Source: Limonium bicolor
Taxonomy: Eukaryota; Streptophyta; Magnoliopsida; Caryophyllales; Plumbaginaceae
NCBI GenBank assembly: GCA_023374045.1
Contig: CM041776.1
Location: 46,320,171 to 46,384,170, forward strand
DNA: 64,000 nt
Direction: 5' to 3'
Shown here: positions 1 to 12,383 of the stretch, piece by piece
How positions within the stretch are numbered: position 1 is the first letter of the stretch
How the letters are laid out: each line of letters opens with the position of its first letter
Made by a program: the position numbers and the translations under genes
The notes under the pieces: model-generated
The model's database searches: none
Seen by the model: only the letters and a program-made list of their open reading frames with translations
Told to the model about the DNA's origin: nothing

Positions 1-2420
1 TATCAATTTAATATCACCCTCATAACACCCATGTACATTAGTTATACAGAAGCATGGGTTACAGAAACCGAAAATACAAAATCTGTTTACAACATCATTT
101 AACTCCATATTTAGGTTGTCAGAACTGGTGTTTAATTTTCCCCAAGTGAATCCCTCTCTACCCAAGTATATTAGTCATGTTTTAAACTCTTGATTGGACT
201 AATACAATCCCCATAACAACCCAAGAAGTTCATTTTACAGAAGTTACAAATTTCAGAAACTGAAAACAACAACCTGGTTAGCACCTTATCTAACCTCAAC
301 TTTGTTGTATCAAACTGATGTCTAACCCTCCCAAAACGCTTCATCAACTTAGTTGAAGGTATTAGCTATACTTAGGGTTCATTATTAAACCAATTCAACA
401 CTCTTAAAACTTCTGAAACTCAGTCATACAGAAATTGCCAATTATAGAAAATATAAAAACAGAATTTGTGCATTCCTTCTTGATTCTTGCTTTTAACTGG
501 TTAAATTGACTTCTAATTTCCCCCAGGTTGTTGACCCACCTAGATAAGTGTGTTAACAAGGTTTTAAACTCAAGGATAACCCAAGACAAGGCTGATAACA
601 CCTCTAGAAATTCATTTTACAGAACACCAAAGCTGCAGAAACTGCAACACAGAACCTAATATCTTCTCTTCTATCTTTTCTGTTCATTCTCTAATCCGAC
701 TTCCAATGTTTCCAAAATTGCTTACTCAGTTAGTTGAGTGTATTAAGCAAGTCTTAAGCTAAAACCCAGCCCAAAGCAACCCTGTAAACAACTCTGAAAA
801 TTCGTTATACAGAAACAACCAAGTATTTTAAAACAACTGAAATATCAAAACTGATGTTTCCTCTTCTATTACATTTCAGTTTTGTTCATTGATCAGGTGT
901 TTATTTTCCTCGACTTGTTCAGCTCCTTCATTAAGAGTCTTAAAATAGTTTTCAAACTTCAAAACACTCCAACACATCAGTTTTACTGCTGTTACATCTC
1001 TCTCTTTACTGGAACACAATTTTCAGAAACTAAAAGCTGAAACAGAAAATACACAGTTGGTGTATTTTGTCTTCTGTTTCTTTCTTGCTTTTCAATCTCA
1101 TTTCAGTTTCCCTCAGGTGTTTAGATGCTGAGTTAAGAGTTTTAGTATACTTTAACCCTGAAAACAATATTGTTATTGCTACTGAACTTACATTGACTGA
1201 AACCGGAGGTTTCAGAACTAGCTAGCTGAAACGCAAAACTGATGAAGATATGAAAACTGAAAAATGTGGCTGAGCTTCCCTGATATATGTATTACTATAG
1301 TTCTAACCCCAAGCATACCCACGACAACATTGTTAATGTTACAGAAAAGTCCTAGTATTGAAGCAGTGAAAACTGAAAGAAACTGTCATCGAGTTTTGCA
1401 TTTTCTTACTTCTGTCACCATTCCAATGAGCTACTGTTTTCACTACCATTCCCACATTATCTGCATATGGTCTGATGTGCTAACAAGGTTTAAGTTGATT
1501 ATCCAGCCAACGCAGTCTTTATAATGCCTCTGACAAGTTGATATACAGAAAAAAAACGTTACATGATTTGGAATTGTTATAGCAGCTTAACTTGACAGGT
1601 TTGTTTTTCTCTTGGTTTCTGATCATATAATCAGCTTAGGGAATAACTCACCAGCTAAGTGACTTATCATGGTTGTTCCCTCAAAACAGACCCAAGACAA
1701 ATTTTTTTAATGCTACTGCGAGGTCCTAACATTGAAGCTGAGAAAAAAAAGCTGAATCTATACTGAATCGGGAACTTGAGATCTTCTTTTCATTTTTTTT
1801 TTCAGTTTCATTCCTGGATCTGGTTTCCTCTGTTCTTTTAATCTGATCACTGGTTTCCCAAGTTTCTGACTCAGTGAGTTAATGGTTCTATCAAAAGTCT
1901 AAACCCAAAACAATCTGGTTAGCAGCACTGACAAACCCAAGAGCTGAAACTGAAAACACAGCCTGATACACCATCTTCTGTTAGACTACTAGTTTCTCCC
2001 TTCTTATTTACTCACGATGGTTAAGAGTGTTATTGAGATTTTACATTCTAAAACCACTTTGACAGAATCATTGACACATCTAAAACTGGACCCAGACAAA
2101 AAAAAACTAACAACTGAAAATATCAACTGCTAGTGGCTTCACTTCTATCTTAACACGTTTTCTGTTTTTTTTTGTTTCTTTCTTTCCTTCGAGCATTCAC
2201 ATGTTTATCTACTTAGTCAAGTGCATTTATAATGTTGTAGCTATTTCATTAGCTCAATACCAACCCAGGACATTTAGCATACTGAGGATGCATGCTACAA
2301 GTTTCTACTGATTATCAGTTTTTGACAGGTTGGTTTCTTTTTGTTTGTGTTTTCTGATCTGGTAACCAGTCTAGAAGTAACTTACCAATTCAGTATTTTA
2401 GCTGTCTCTCCTCGTTGATC
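1..2420. repeat. Degenerate tandem array, period about 190 bp
   Basis: No gene is seen here. The same order of short modules recurs about 13 times: a TTCATTTTACAGAA-like word, then a CTGAAAAC-like word, a C/T-rich stretch, a TTCCCCAGGTG-like word, a TTAGTTGAGTGTATTAA-like word, and a GTTTTAAACTCAAAAC-like word. The first module lies near 40, 230, 420, 611, 803, 980, 1170, 1335, 1540, 1710, 1925, 2075 and 2280, so spacing runs from about 155 to 210 and averages close to 190. Units are far too diverged to be a young satellite. Read by eye; a self dot plot would define the units. The left edge is outside the window. Confidence 0.6.
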
Positions 2421-3640
2421 TTGGCCCACTACAATGCCTCCTGCCCCTTAGCTTTTCAACAGCAGCTGGTTAGAATCTAGAATCTGGTGACCTTGCTCCT
2501 GGTTCTCTTTTGTTTTAACGACATCAAGCAGCAGCACTTCAAGCACCTCAGGAAGAGTGGGATTATGAGTTCAAGAATGAAGGGAGAAGTCACTGGTTAA
2601 GATTTCCTTTGAAGTTCTTGCGTGAAGATATTACAGAGAGTTAGGTGGTGCATGGGATCTCAGGCAACGGTTTGAAGAAGGACTTTCAAGAGAAGTGTGA
2701 CAAACTTCTTCAGAACAAGGTGACAGAATAGGCAAGTGAACTCTGCACAAGTAACCACCGTGGCCTGTGACTGTGAAGAAGAACCACTGAGGCAAGAGGG
2801 GATTGCTAGTGGGATAAAATGCTAATGTGGGGTCTGTGAGAATTTGAAAAAGATAACCCTCTGATGCGTGGGGGTTAGAGATAGAACAAACTCTGATGTG
2901 CATGTTCTGGTTTGAGTTATTATTCTCTTTTTTTTCTCTTTTCTTTTTGCTGAAGCTAGAGGTGGAACCAGGAGTGTGTGTGGTCTCCAATGTACTATCT
3001 CCCTTGAGCACTTTTACAGGAACCCATGATTATCGGATCACCACATTACCACAGTCGCCACTAGTAGAGATGGTACTCTTAGTAGTCTCTTTTTTTTTCT
3101 GAAATGAAATCACGAACAAGACTGGTCTGTTTGTGAACAGGTAAGTCAGACCCAACCAGGGGATGAATATGCGCATACTTTAGATGGGTGGCGTGAAAGT
3201 TTGAAAAGGTAAGGCACAACTCAGATGCGTGGGATTTTGAACTGAAACAGGCCTGAGTACATGCTATTGCTCTGGTTAATACTCACTGAAAACAAGGCTA
3301 ATTCAGATGGTGATCGTTGTCTTGAGTTACAAAATAATGGGGTGGCATAAATCCTCAAGAATCTGGGGTGGGATTCTTGTCGCCATTGTTACCAAGGCAA
3401 CAGGTCTGTGAGATTCTTCTTGTTTCCCGATAATGCAGCATATCGATAGAGAAAATGAGGGCCATTATGTGAGCAAGGAGAGTAATGGTCCCAAATTACA
3501 AGAGAGATAATAGCATTTGAATAAACGACAGTTTGGATGTTATGGTTTCTGTTTCTTCTTTTTTTTTGTGCGATCTGATTCTGGAACGAGGAAGGAGACC
3601 CGTGCTACAGAGGCGAGATGATTCTCTTCTCTCTTTTGTT
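2421..3640. other. Unclassified intergenic sequence with one diverged internal duplication
   Basis: I recognise no gene. A block at about 2836-2918 recurs in diverged form at about 3193-3290: both run from a GTGA.A.TTTGAAAA-like word through CTGATGCGTGGG or CAGATGCGTGGG to a CTCTGGTT-like word. The second copy lies about 357 bp after the first. Short open frames here match nothing I know and show no coding pattern. It may continue the repeat region to its left or be part of an old unknown element. Confidence 0.35.
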
Positions 3641-3699
3641 TGTAGTTAGACCAGTAGACTTAGAACTAATATTAAATGGTTGGTATACGTTACCGAATT

Positions 3700-3800
3700 C
3701 GAGCACAGCTCATCTGGTTAAGCATTCGGGGAAGGTATGGGAGGTCTTGGGTTCGAACCTTAGCGGGAGCGTCTTTGCTCCCCCCCTTATTTTAAAAAAA
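3700..3800 (+). mobile_element. tRNA-derived SINE-like element
   Basis: An RNA polymerase III internal promoter is visible: an A-box-like word, AGCTCATCTGGTTAAGC, at about 3706-3722 and a B box, GGTTCGAACCT, at 3749-3759. Their spacing fits a tRNA-type promoter. The segment does not fold into a full tRNA cloverleaf, as it lacks a matching acceptor stem, so a SINE is more likely than a tRNA gene. It is followed by a C run and then an A run at about 3793-3802, which could be the SINE tail. I found no clear target-site duplication. Confidence 0.6.
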
Positions 3801-3805
3801 AATCA

Positions 3806-3851
3806 ATACATATGTTTACTTTTTATATACACGTGACTATATATTATATCA

Positions 3852-3882
<31 letters not shown>

Positions 3883-4140
3883 GTCACTCGTTTACAACGT
3901 TACGATATATGTACGACTATATATTATATTGTGTCATTATATATTTTTTGTAACGAAGTTATGCGACGTTATTGTCACTATTTACAACGTTACAATATCG
4001 TAACGTTACGTACGTGTATTTTCGTATTCGTATGTATGTATATATATATATATATATTAGATTTAATTGTTCGTACGTTATTTTATGTCCGAATCATAAA
4101 ACACGTTATGATTTTATGCGTTTAATGTTCAGGGGTATTT
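3806..4140 (-). repeat. AT-rich low-complexity segment, possibly a worn LTR end
   Basis: It holds a TTA trinucleotide run (about 3854-3882), a TA run (about 4031-4058) and several copies of CAACGTTACRATAT-like words. The last 11 bases (4130-4140) read GGGGTATTTCA, the terminus of the long LTRs of this window in minus orientation, and the bases just before resemble the outer-element LTR end. Directly after it the 5S spacer begins. It may therefore be the end of another LTR inserted in the 5S array, but the other end is not recognised. Confidence 0.4.
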
Positions 4141-4236
4141 CAACTCTTTTCGTAGGTCGTCGAGAATGTAGTTATGTCGTTGTTCTTGATTTTGCGTCTG
4201 AAACCATATAGGTAGTAATTGTTGCACAATCATAAC

Positions 4237-4355
4237 GGGTGCGACCATACCAGCACTAAAGCACCTGATCCCATCAGAACTCTGAAGTTAAGCGTGCTTA
4301 GGCAAGAGTCGTACTAGGATGGGTGACCTCCTGGGAAGTCCTCGTGTTGCACCCC
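4237..4355 (+). rRNA. 5S ribosomal RNA, array copy 1 (mildly diverged)
   Basis: This matches the plant 5S rRNA from GGGTGCGACC to the GTTGCACCCC end, about 119 nt, transcribed by RNA polymerase III and used in the large ribosomal subunit. The internal promoter region is present: A-box-like AGTTAAGCGTGCTT and C-box AGGATGGGTGACC. Upstream the TATA-like word at -30 is changed to TATAGG, while the GC at -13/-12 and C at -1 are kept. Changes inside the gene include CTTAGGCAAGAGTCG where most copies have CTTGGGCGAGAGTAG. It is the leftmost visible copy; edge copies of arrays are often pseudogenes, so expression is uncertain. Confidence 0.93.
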
Positions 4356-4572
4356 TCTTTTTTTCTTAACTCTTCTTTTTTTACTTCCATATTTTGTGGG
4401 ATATTTGATTGAGTTTATCGAGCGCTCCATTTGAATCATTTATGTGCGTTATCGTTTTTTATTGAGAAATCGTTTAATACTCTTTTCACAGGTCGTCGAA
4501 AATGTAGTTTTTGTCGTTGTTCTTGATTTAGCGTCTGAAACCATATAAGTGGTAATTGTTGCACATCATATC

Positions 4573-4690
4573 GGATGCGACCATACCAGCACTAATGCAC
4601 CGGATCCCATAAGAACTCCGTAATTAAGCGTGCTTCGGCATGAGTAGTATTAGGATGGGTGACCTCCTGGGAAGTCCTCGTGTTGCACCC
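4573..4690 (+). rRNA. 5S rRNA, array copy 2 (diverged, probable pseudogene)
   Basis: It is a 118-nt 5S copy 336 bp after copy 1. It is the most altered copy: the start reads GGATGCGACC, the middle has AAGAACTCCGTAATTAAGCGTGCTTCGGCATGAG-type changes (several substitutions in helix III and the A-box area), and one base is missing in the upstream CACAATCAT word, moving the TATA-like box to -29. The 3' part with the C box is intact and is followed by a T run. The outer retrotransposon begins 154 bp downstream, in the spacer of this unit. Confidence 0.88.
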
Positions 4691-7514
4691 TCTTTTTTCT
4701 CGACTCTTCTTTTTTTACTTCCATATTTTGTGGGATATTTGATGAGTAATTTGATTGAGTTTATCGTGCTCCAATTGAATCACTTATGTGCGTTATCGTT
4801 TTTTATTGAGAAATCATTCAATACTCTTTTCGCAGGTTGTCGATGAAATACCCCTAATATTTAAATAATGAAATAATGGGAAGTAAGTATTATTTTAGGG
4901 ATTATAAAACCCTAAGAAAGCATATAAACACTTAGGCGTCAAAAACGCACCTAAACTCCTTAAGGTCAAAAATGGGCATTAAGTCGGACCTTAAGCTAAC
5001 CAATGTTATATAAGCTATAAACTCATACCGAGACAACCAAGGATCATTATATGACCTTAACAACACAAGACCTCATCTGAAACTGAGTAAAAATGCAAAA
5101 GGCCCGGGAGTTCCCTTAAGGCCCGAAAGTCCCGGAAACACCCGGTAATACTTTATAAGATGAAGTAAAGCATTACACTTCATTCCAAATGCACCACAAC
5201 ACTTTATTAAACATTTAAGATGAAGTCCTCACGCTAAATTCTCAATTAAACGCAAAGTGCTCGGAGGTTCCCGATGGGGACCCCATAAACCCCCGGGAAT
5301 TCCCCGGAGAAGTGCCGAGGTGGCACATACTCCTATATTATTCCTTCTTAGAGTTCCTAACATAATTATTCATCATTATAAAGAGAACCCTCGAGCTACC
5401 TTTTCAAAAATAAACAAAGTGCTCGGGGGAATTTCTTAATGCTCCTGTTTTGCCCCGGGAGTGTCCCGGTAGCCCGGAAATTGTGTCATGAGTTGATATA
5501 ACCCCATATAACTCAATGTAACACCTTAATATGTCATTATTGACTATAAACAATATTTATAAACACTTTGAACTCGTAGCGACTACTTATTTTCCAGAAT
5601 ATCCTTAAAGCACAAAAACACACCTTCAGGTGTCATAAAAACGCGTTCCACGCTATTACCTTGAGGTTTTTGAGGAGCCAAGAGTTGAGAATCCTAAATG
5701 GGGATAAGTTGACCATCTAAATCAATTAAAGCCAGTGCTAAACTCATAGCACAAACAGAGCCGGAATTATGATCAAAAAGTACTATAAAACAAGCATTTT
5801 TCTTTAGAAACTTTCATCTTTTACCTTGGTATAAATGTACCAAACAAATATTGTGACTTATAACACGTTACAATATGGTCTTAATACAATATAGAGTGAC
5901 AAGAATCAAATTAAAAATCAGACCCACATGGGCACACAAGAGGGCATCTTTTTGGGTGAACTTGACTAGGTTTTAGCTTGAATAAAATTGTCTTATGGAA
6001 TGGTGACTCATCCTTACATATACCATGTGACATGGTGTCAAATAATCTCAGTCTAAAGAGCCTCACATTACCGAAACCTGCAGGAAAAACAACTAGATGA
6101 TTAGCTTTTGAAAAGCAATGAAATTAAATACATAAAAGTAGATCTAGATTCATATAATGTAAGGTTGCAAATAAACAAAAGAAATCAACCCATTCCCTAG
6201 CATGTGGCTGCCGAAAATGAGTGAGGAAAAGCAAGATTGATTGCTGTATATTAGTCAAATAAAACATGTACCTAACTATGCATGTTCCCATGTCCAATAC
6301 AAACAAAAACCAAGATTACCTATACAACACATTACCGAAATAAAGCAAGGAAAAGGAGGTTTAATTGCTGTACAATAATCAAACTAAAACATCTACCTAC
6401 CTAGGCATGTTCTCATGTCTTCAAATGGCAAAAATCAAATACCTATATGCAGCTCCTATTGCCGTGAACCTACAAGAGAAAACAAGTTAGTATTGATAAT
6501 TCAACATAGAAAATGTAAAAGAAATACCTTACCTAATTTCCTAGCATTCTTGCCTTGTCATCTTGTGTCAATTGACAACTAAAGTATCCATCCTCCTTGT
6601 CAAGTGCCGAAAGTCTAGCAAATTAAGAGAATTATGGAGCCAAGAGCCAAACAAATAAACAAAGGAAAAGCTAGACAATTATTGTGTCAAAAATTCTTTC
6701 CTTGCCTAACTCCTTATTTTCTTACGTGAGTAACCAATCTCATTTGCCCTTCATTCAGCCGAATTGGTAAGCTCTCATTCTCCTCTCTTTTCTTTCTTCC
6801 TTAGCTAGTTTACTCTTGTAAGCTTCAAGCTCCATTAATGGTGTATTAAGTTCTAACACCATTTTTATGTAATTTTCCTAGTTAAATCTACTAAGTCTTG
6901 AAGCAAGAATCATCCTAGCAACCCTTGCAATTTTTGCCAAGCATTAGTACTCCGAGGAGTAGTCTTGATTCAACAACAACACAAGGAACAACAAGATCAA
7001 GTCAAGGTATATTTTCATGTTGAAAATCCTAGTAAATACCTAAAGTCATTTCCGAAAATTATAAGCTTCTAAACCAATGTTCTCTTCATCATTTCATGAA
7101 GGAAACTTGGATCTACAATCATTCCAAGGTGTACCAAAAATTCCTTGAAAAATACCTAAGGTAAACTCTTGTAAACTACTCCAAATCCTACTTATAAATC
7201 CTTGTTAGAAGTCTAACACATGGATCTCCTAAATCTACATATGGAGGCCGAAAATTCTACAACAATATAGCATTGGAGGAGCTTGGAATTCAAGAAGAAA
7301 TCAAGTACAAGAATCATCTTGATTTAAGGGGTAAGTTTCTATAATTAGATCTATTAAGTTTAAGTTTGATTTAAGCTTCAAACTTTAGTATAAAATTTAA
7401 GCACAACCCTTAGTAATATTAAGGCCGAAAAACTATAGGTTATAATATCAAGAAAATAATTTATAACATACAAGGTAAGATTATTACCTTAAGGTATAAA
7501 TTTGTGTCACAAAA

Positions 7515-10500
7515 TGTAACACCCCATCCAACAACAAACACATAACAACAATCTGCAGCGGAAACTCAACTCATCACATTACTTATTTCAATGGTGTTAC
7601 ACGCCGTTAACCACCCACGTGGCTAACAAGGCTAATACATGTACCTTGTATCGGTCTGATGGACTAGATTCCCGAGAAACTACACAATACAATCCTCATT
7701 CCATTTTCAACATTTATAGAATACATGCATTCCCACTGTACCGAGTATTTATAAACTGATGCCGACAACAGTATCGGTCTTACTACACCTACTGTATATA
7801 TACACTTAAATGAATACCCAAGTACAATGACTACCCCGTCCTACTCTCGAACGGCTTCCAGCTCTCCGTACCTGAAATAGGAAAAGAAGAGAAAGGGTGG
7901 CCCCCGAGGGGCTCAGCACCTTTGCTGGTATGGTAATCCCGCAGCCCACATGCTACCGGGCCACGCACAACTAATTGTCGTCTTAACATGCAGTTGATTA
8001 TATTTAAATCATGCATACAAGCCATAAACATACAACACATAACATTTCGCCTCAATGGGCCCAACCTATAACCAACACATCCACACTTAACAAACCATTC
8101 AATGATTCCTTAAACCCTAGAGTGGCTCTCCTCTAAACGGAGCTACTTCCTGAACGAACGACATGTACCCATTAATCGGGTTATCCTTAAACGCCTCTTG
8201 TCATAACTGGGATTCATTTCCATGATCCACATACTCCATATCCTACAACACATCTCATTCCTCACATAACAAACATAACCAAACCTTTTTGTTTCGTCGT
8301 ACACATGACAACATCACAATCATTTTAAACACCTGGCGTATACTTATCGTAGCATAGCAAGGGAATTTGCATAGCACAACACCAATACATAACACCGTAA
8401 ATCGGTTCTCACAAGGAACCTTCCACCATAGTTAGTATACATAGTGAGCCTAGAGATTATTACCAATCCCATGTTAAGCTCGTTACCAACCTCGTTACCG
8501 TCCGTTATATAGAACGGTTAACTTATACCCAAGGTGTGTCGGATATAGTAATCCCAAGCACACCGAAATAACATTCGTATGCCCCTGTGGCCCGACGTGA
8601 GTCAGTAACTAGCTTTGGATAAGCTAAGGGAAGGTAGAAACCAAATTGGAATACCACCTATACATACACCAAGAGAGCCGAACCGGATATGATATCGACT
8701 CCCGTCCATCACACGCGTGGCCGGAACAACCGGACTCCTCACCCCCCATTAGTACATATACACTTATAAATAAGTAGTTAGAGATCCATTATGGAGCCTA
8801 CCACATCCACACACCATACGGTATCATAACCGAGTTAAGCACACAAGGGAGGTTCACACACTTGCATACAACAACAATATCCAACTAACTCACACATAGC
8901 CGTGGTTAGCACGTTCCCAAGGTTTGGGTCGTCAACTCCGAATACCGATCACTCATGCGTTCCTAGTTTTGGTTAGCTAAGTTTAACACATATTGAGGTT
9001 AAATGGTATCGGAGGCCAAATTCGCCACATAAATGAATTACTATAAACTCATTACATGTTTTAATCTTACAAGGTGGCAAACACTCAAGAAAACATATTG
9101 GCATACAAGCCGGTGTAATCCGGTAGGACACAGGTTGCAAGAAAACCATACCTGTCACCGGAGTCCACTTTACCACGTCCACTTATGTTCCTCGAGCGAT
9201 TCTCGAACAACTGTTAACATCACATGTGTTTTTATTAACATGGGGTTTGCTTGATTATTTAATGCCTAATGCTTAACTTTCCCCGTTAACTTAGTTACAT
9301 AACTTTACATTTTAACTTGTTTTACCTTCACATTTTGATACAACTTTTCACCCACTAATTGCCATTAAAACTCACCTAACATGTCCTTAACAACCTTATA
9401 ACATCATTACCTATCAATCCCATCATTACATATCATTTCATAACCTTAAACCATATTTTTGGTCCGACCGGACTTGCCGACCGGACTTACCCAAGTCCGG
9501 TCGATTCCAGAACACATTTCCGTCAAAATTTTTCTACTCCGACCGGACTTGTAAGTCCGGTCCTATGTCCGGTCCATTCCAGAAACTAATTCCCACAGGG
9601 TAAACTGGGCCCGACCGAACTTGCAAGTCCGGTCGCAAGTCCGGTCTGCCCCAGATCTTTGTTTTCCTTTTTACATTCAACTCCAAACTTCACCCCATAT
9701 ATCCTAGTATACCCTAACCTCATTTGGGCACTTCAAACACACCTTAAGATATCCTTAAACACTCACAAAACTCTTTTTCTAATTCCTTAAACCTTTACTT
9801 ATATCTTCACAAAATTTCTAACACTTACAATGTTTTCTCCTAGTTTTACAAGTGGTGTTTCATCCTTAATAACCTTTATACCAAAGTGTTTCCTCACCAT
9901 CATAACATCATCTCCCAAGCATCTTCTCTTACTAACCAAATCTTCTCTTTCACAACTCCTTAAATTCCTTTCTCAAAACCTTACCTAAACATCATTTTTC
10001 CTTATTCATCAATGACCTAAACCTTAAACAAACTTCTCCAAACTTTAATATCCTAAAAACACTCATTGATTCTAGAACTTCCAAGACAATGCCTAAATCC
10101 TTATAGAACTTAGAACACCTTAATGCATGTGTTCTCCTTAGTGAAGCATGTCCATTCTAACAATTCCTAGTTCACCCAAGTTCATTTAAGCACTACTATC
10201 CTTATACATTCTACAAATTTCGCCATGGGTTCTCTTAGCACATCATCATTCCAAAACTCATAGTTTTCACCATTAAGCACTCAAGAACACCAATCCATCA
10301 AGAACATATCACTCACAAAACTTCACCAAATTTACACTACATCACAATATAGTGCATAATTAAACTTGCTTGGCACTTAGGCCCTTAAATAACATGGCTC
10401 TTAGGCCCTTAAATAACATAATCCTTAAACACTGAATTTCCACATAATAATGCCTTTGACCTGCAATTACACACACCACGACATATGTTCCTTTACTAGT

Positions 10501-12061
10501 CTCCTTGAGAACACCTTACTAAGTCATTCACCATTTGCTCTTTAGGTAGTTTTAGCAAGCATTATAAGCTCATTTCTCCTAAGGCATTCAACCACATTGA
10601 GATAGCATATTTACCTCTTTTCCACTCAAACTTCTTTCTTGTTTCCTCTTAAAACGATAAGGCATTTCATTCCTTGTCAACTTCTAAACAATATACCAAC
10701 ATTGAAATGAGTATATAAGCTTTAAGCTTCATCTCATTGTAAACCCTAGTTACATATATTGTTTTAACACATCAAGGTAATTGTTTTACCTTTGAATGGA
10801 AGAGAGCTTGAATGAGTATCAAGAGAGGACTCCTCCTAGCCCTTGGAAGATTTAAATGAAGCTAAAACAAGACAAGAGAAGACACCATTACAAGGTGCAT
10901 TTTCGGTCAACACCAAAAGTGAAGGAAATGGAATTTTCTTTGGTTTTTCCTTACCTTGAAGCAAAGGTGATCAACAAGGCATAAAAATATTAGCTCAAGC
11001 TCCTTCCATGGAAGTTCTCCTTGGCACCGAAATGGTGGTTTTGAGGATTTGAAAGGACAATGTTGTAGAGCTTGCTCCAACTAAGAGAACGGTAGTCTCG
11101 GAATTAAATTCGGAGCATGGAGTCATAAGTTACAAGTGAGGAAGGATGAAGAATGGTATGGTTCTGTTGGAAACCGATGGAGAGAGGAGGAAGAAGGTGG
11201 CCACCGTGGGAAATGAAAGGAAGAAGAGAATGAGGAGATAAGTTTGCTTTTGTTAAGATATTTATTCTTATAAAGCAAATAGTATATTAATTAGTCATTC
11301 TTTCTTTTCTTAGTAAACTAACAAGGGTGGTGAGTCACCACACCTTAAAACCGGCCCCCAATAGTACCTAGGGGTATTTTAGACTTTATTAATCAATTGT
11401 CTCACTTATAGTAACATATGTTACAAACTAGCTTATAAAAATCACTATTCACCAAAAACAAGGCACATAGAAGTGAAATTTTTGATTTCCCATTGATATA
11501 GCCACCCAAATGTGATACTATATAGTACACATGTTAATTAAAGAGTAATGATGGACATTTAGCCATTCGAAACTCATTTACAAGACAATTTTTCAAAAAC
11601 GTGCTTTAAGACTCCTTAAAGCACATTTTGCGTTTTAACTTGTTTTCAAGCTTGGTTTTCTTTAGTAATTGATTTAATATGTTCATTAACATATAAATAA
11701 GGCATAGGTATGACCATTAGGTCTTATACACCTTTATCCCAAGCTTAGAGCACATTTTAGCCCATATTGACCTTAAGGTATTTATTTGTGTTTTGTTCGG
11801 TTTCATTGTCTACCAAAGTTTCCTAAGGACTTAATTAGCCTTATAAAGTCATAATTAAATATTATCAAGTCTTGGTAGGCTCTTTGGGTCCTAGCCAAGT
11901 TCACTCCAAGCTTAGAGCATGTTTTTGCTCAAACTGTGTCTTAGTGTTTTATTGTGTTTTACCATGGTTTAAATGTTTCATTTATGTTTCTAAGGCACTT
12001 TTTAGCCTTTAAACACCATATTTTAACATTTACACAACATACCAAGGTTTGGGGTATTTCA
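7515..12061 (-). repeat. Element A LTR, left copy (3' LTR of the element)
   Basis: It is 4547 bp, from TGTAACACC to GGTATTTCA on +. It contains the hairpin cassette at 9471-9650 and the conserved CAGC..CCTCGGGGGCCACC word near 7895-7915. Compared with the right copy it has about 16 short (1-3 nt) indels concentrated in 9350-10460, nearly all losses. Confidence 0.93.
9471..9650. repeat. Palindromic GACCGGACTT...AAGTCCGGTC cassette in element A LTR
   Basis: Three blocks, each made of GACCGGACTT and AAGTCCGGTC arms in inverted order, are separated by spacers with a TTCCAGAA-like word. The same block occurs in the right LTR at 18949-19136, in another sequence form in the solo LTR (53537-53722), and with a third form in the LTR of element C (61896-62224). 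Confidence 0.85.
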
Positions 12062-12079
12062 ATCTACCCCCCTTAAAAG
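12062..12079 (-). promoter_or_regulatory. Polypurine tract of element A (minus strand)
   Basis: On the minus strand this reads CTTTTAAGGGGGGTAGAT immediately before the LTR, the primer for plus-strand DNA synthesis. It closely resembles the tracts of element B and the outer element. Confidence 0.85.
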
Positions 12080-12184
12080 AACTTCGTCCTCGAAGTTCAC
12101 ATTTCCTCGCATCGTTGGATTAGAGTACAGGATTTACTTATAGCCATAAAACTTCCATTACCAACCACTCTTTACATCCAACCT

Positions 12185-12383
12185 CGGACTTAATGGTCCG
12201 GGCAACATATCCACATTATACATAAAATATCATACTCACATGGTAACCTCGGACTTAATGGTCCGGGTACCTTCACCACACTTGCACTTACATAATATCC
12301 CTCAGACTCTTAGGTCTGGGTGACATAACCACATTTAGACACATAGGTCTATGTAACACAACACATTTAGACTCATAGGTCTT
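12185..12383. repeat. Five tandem small stem-loops in element A
   Basis: Five imperfect units carry 5-bp stems around 6-nt loops: CGGAC/GTCCG (12185-12200 and 12250-12265), CAGAC/GTCTG (12303-12318), TAGAC/GTCTA (12336-12351) and TAGAC/GTCTT (12368-12383). Stem bases change together in units 3 and 4. Confidence 0.7.

Noticed and set aside
3700..3800. A functional tRNA gene
   Set aside because: A and B boxes are present but no acceptor stem pairs, and the end is a C/A-rich tail, so a SINE fits better.
8973..9254. Overlapping open frames on both strands near 9000 and repeated near 18500 and 53100
   Set aside because: They lie at the same place in LTRs of element A and the solo LTR, and differ by frame in each; no coding signature.
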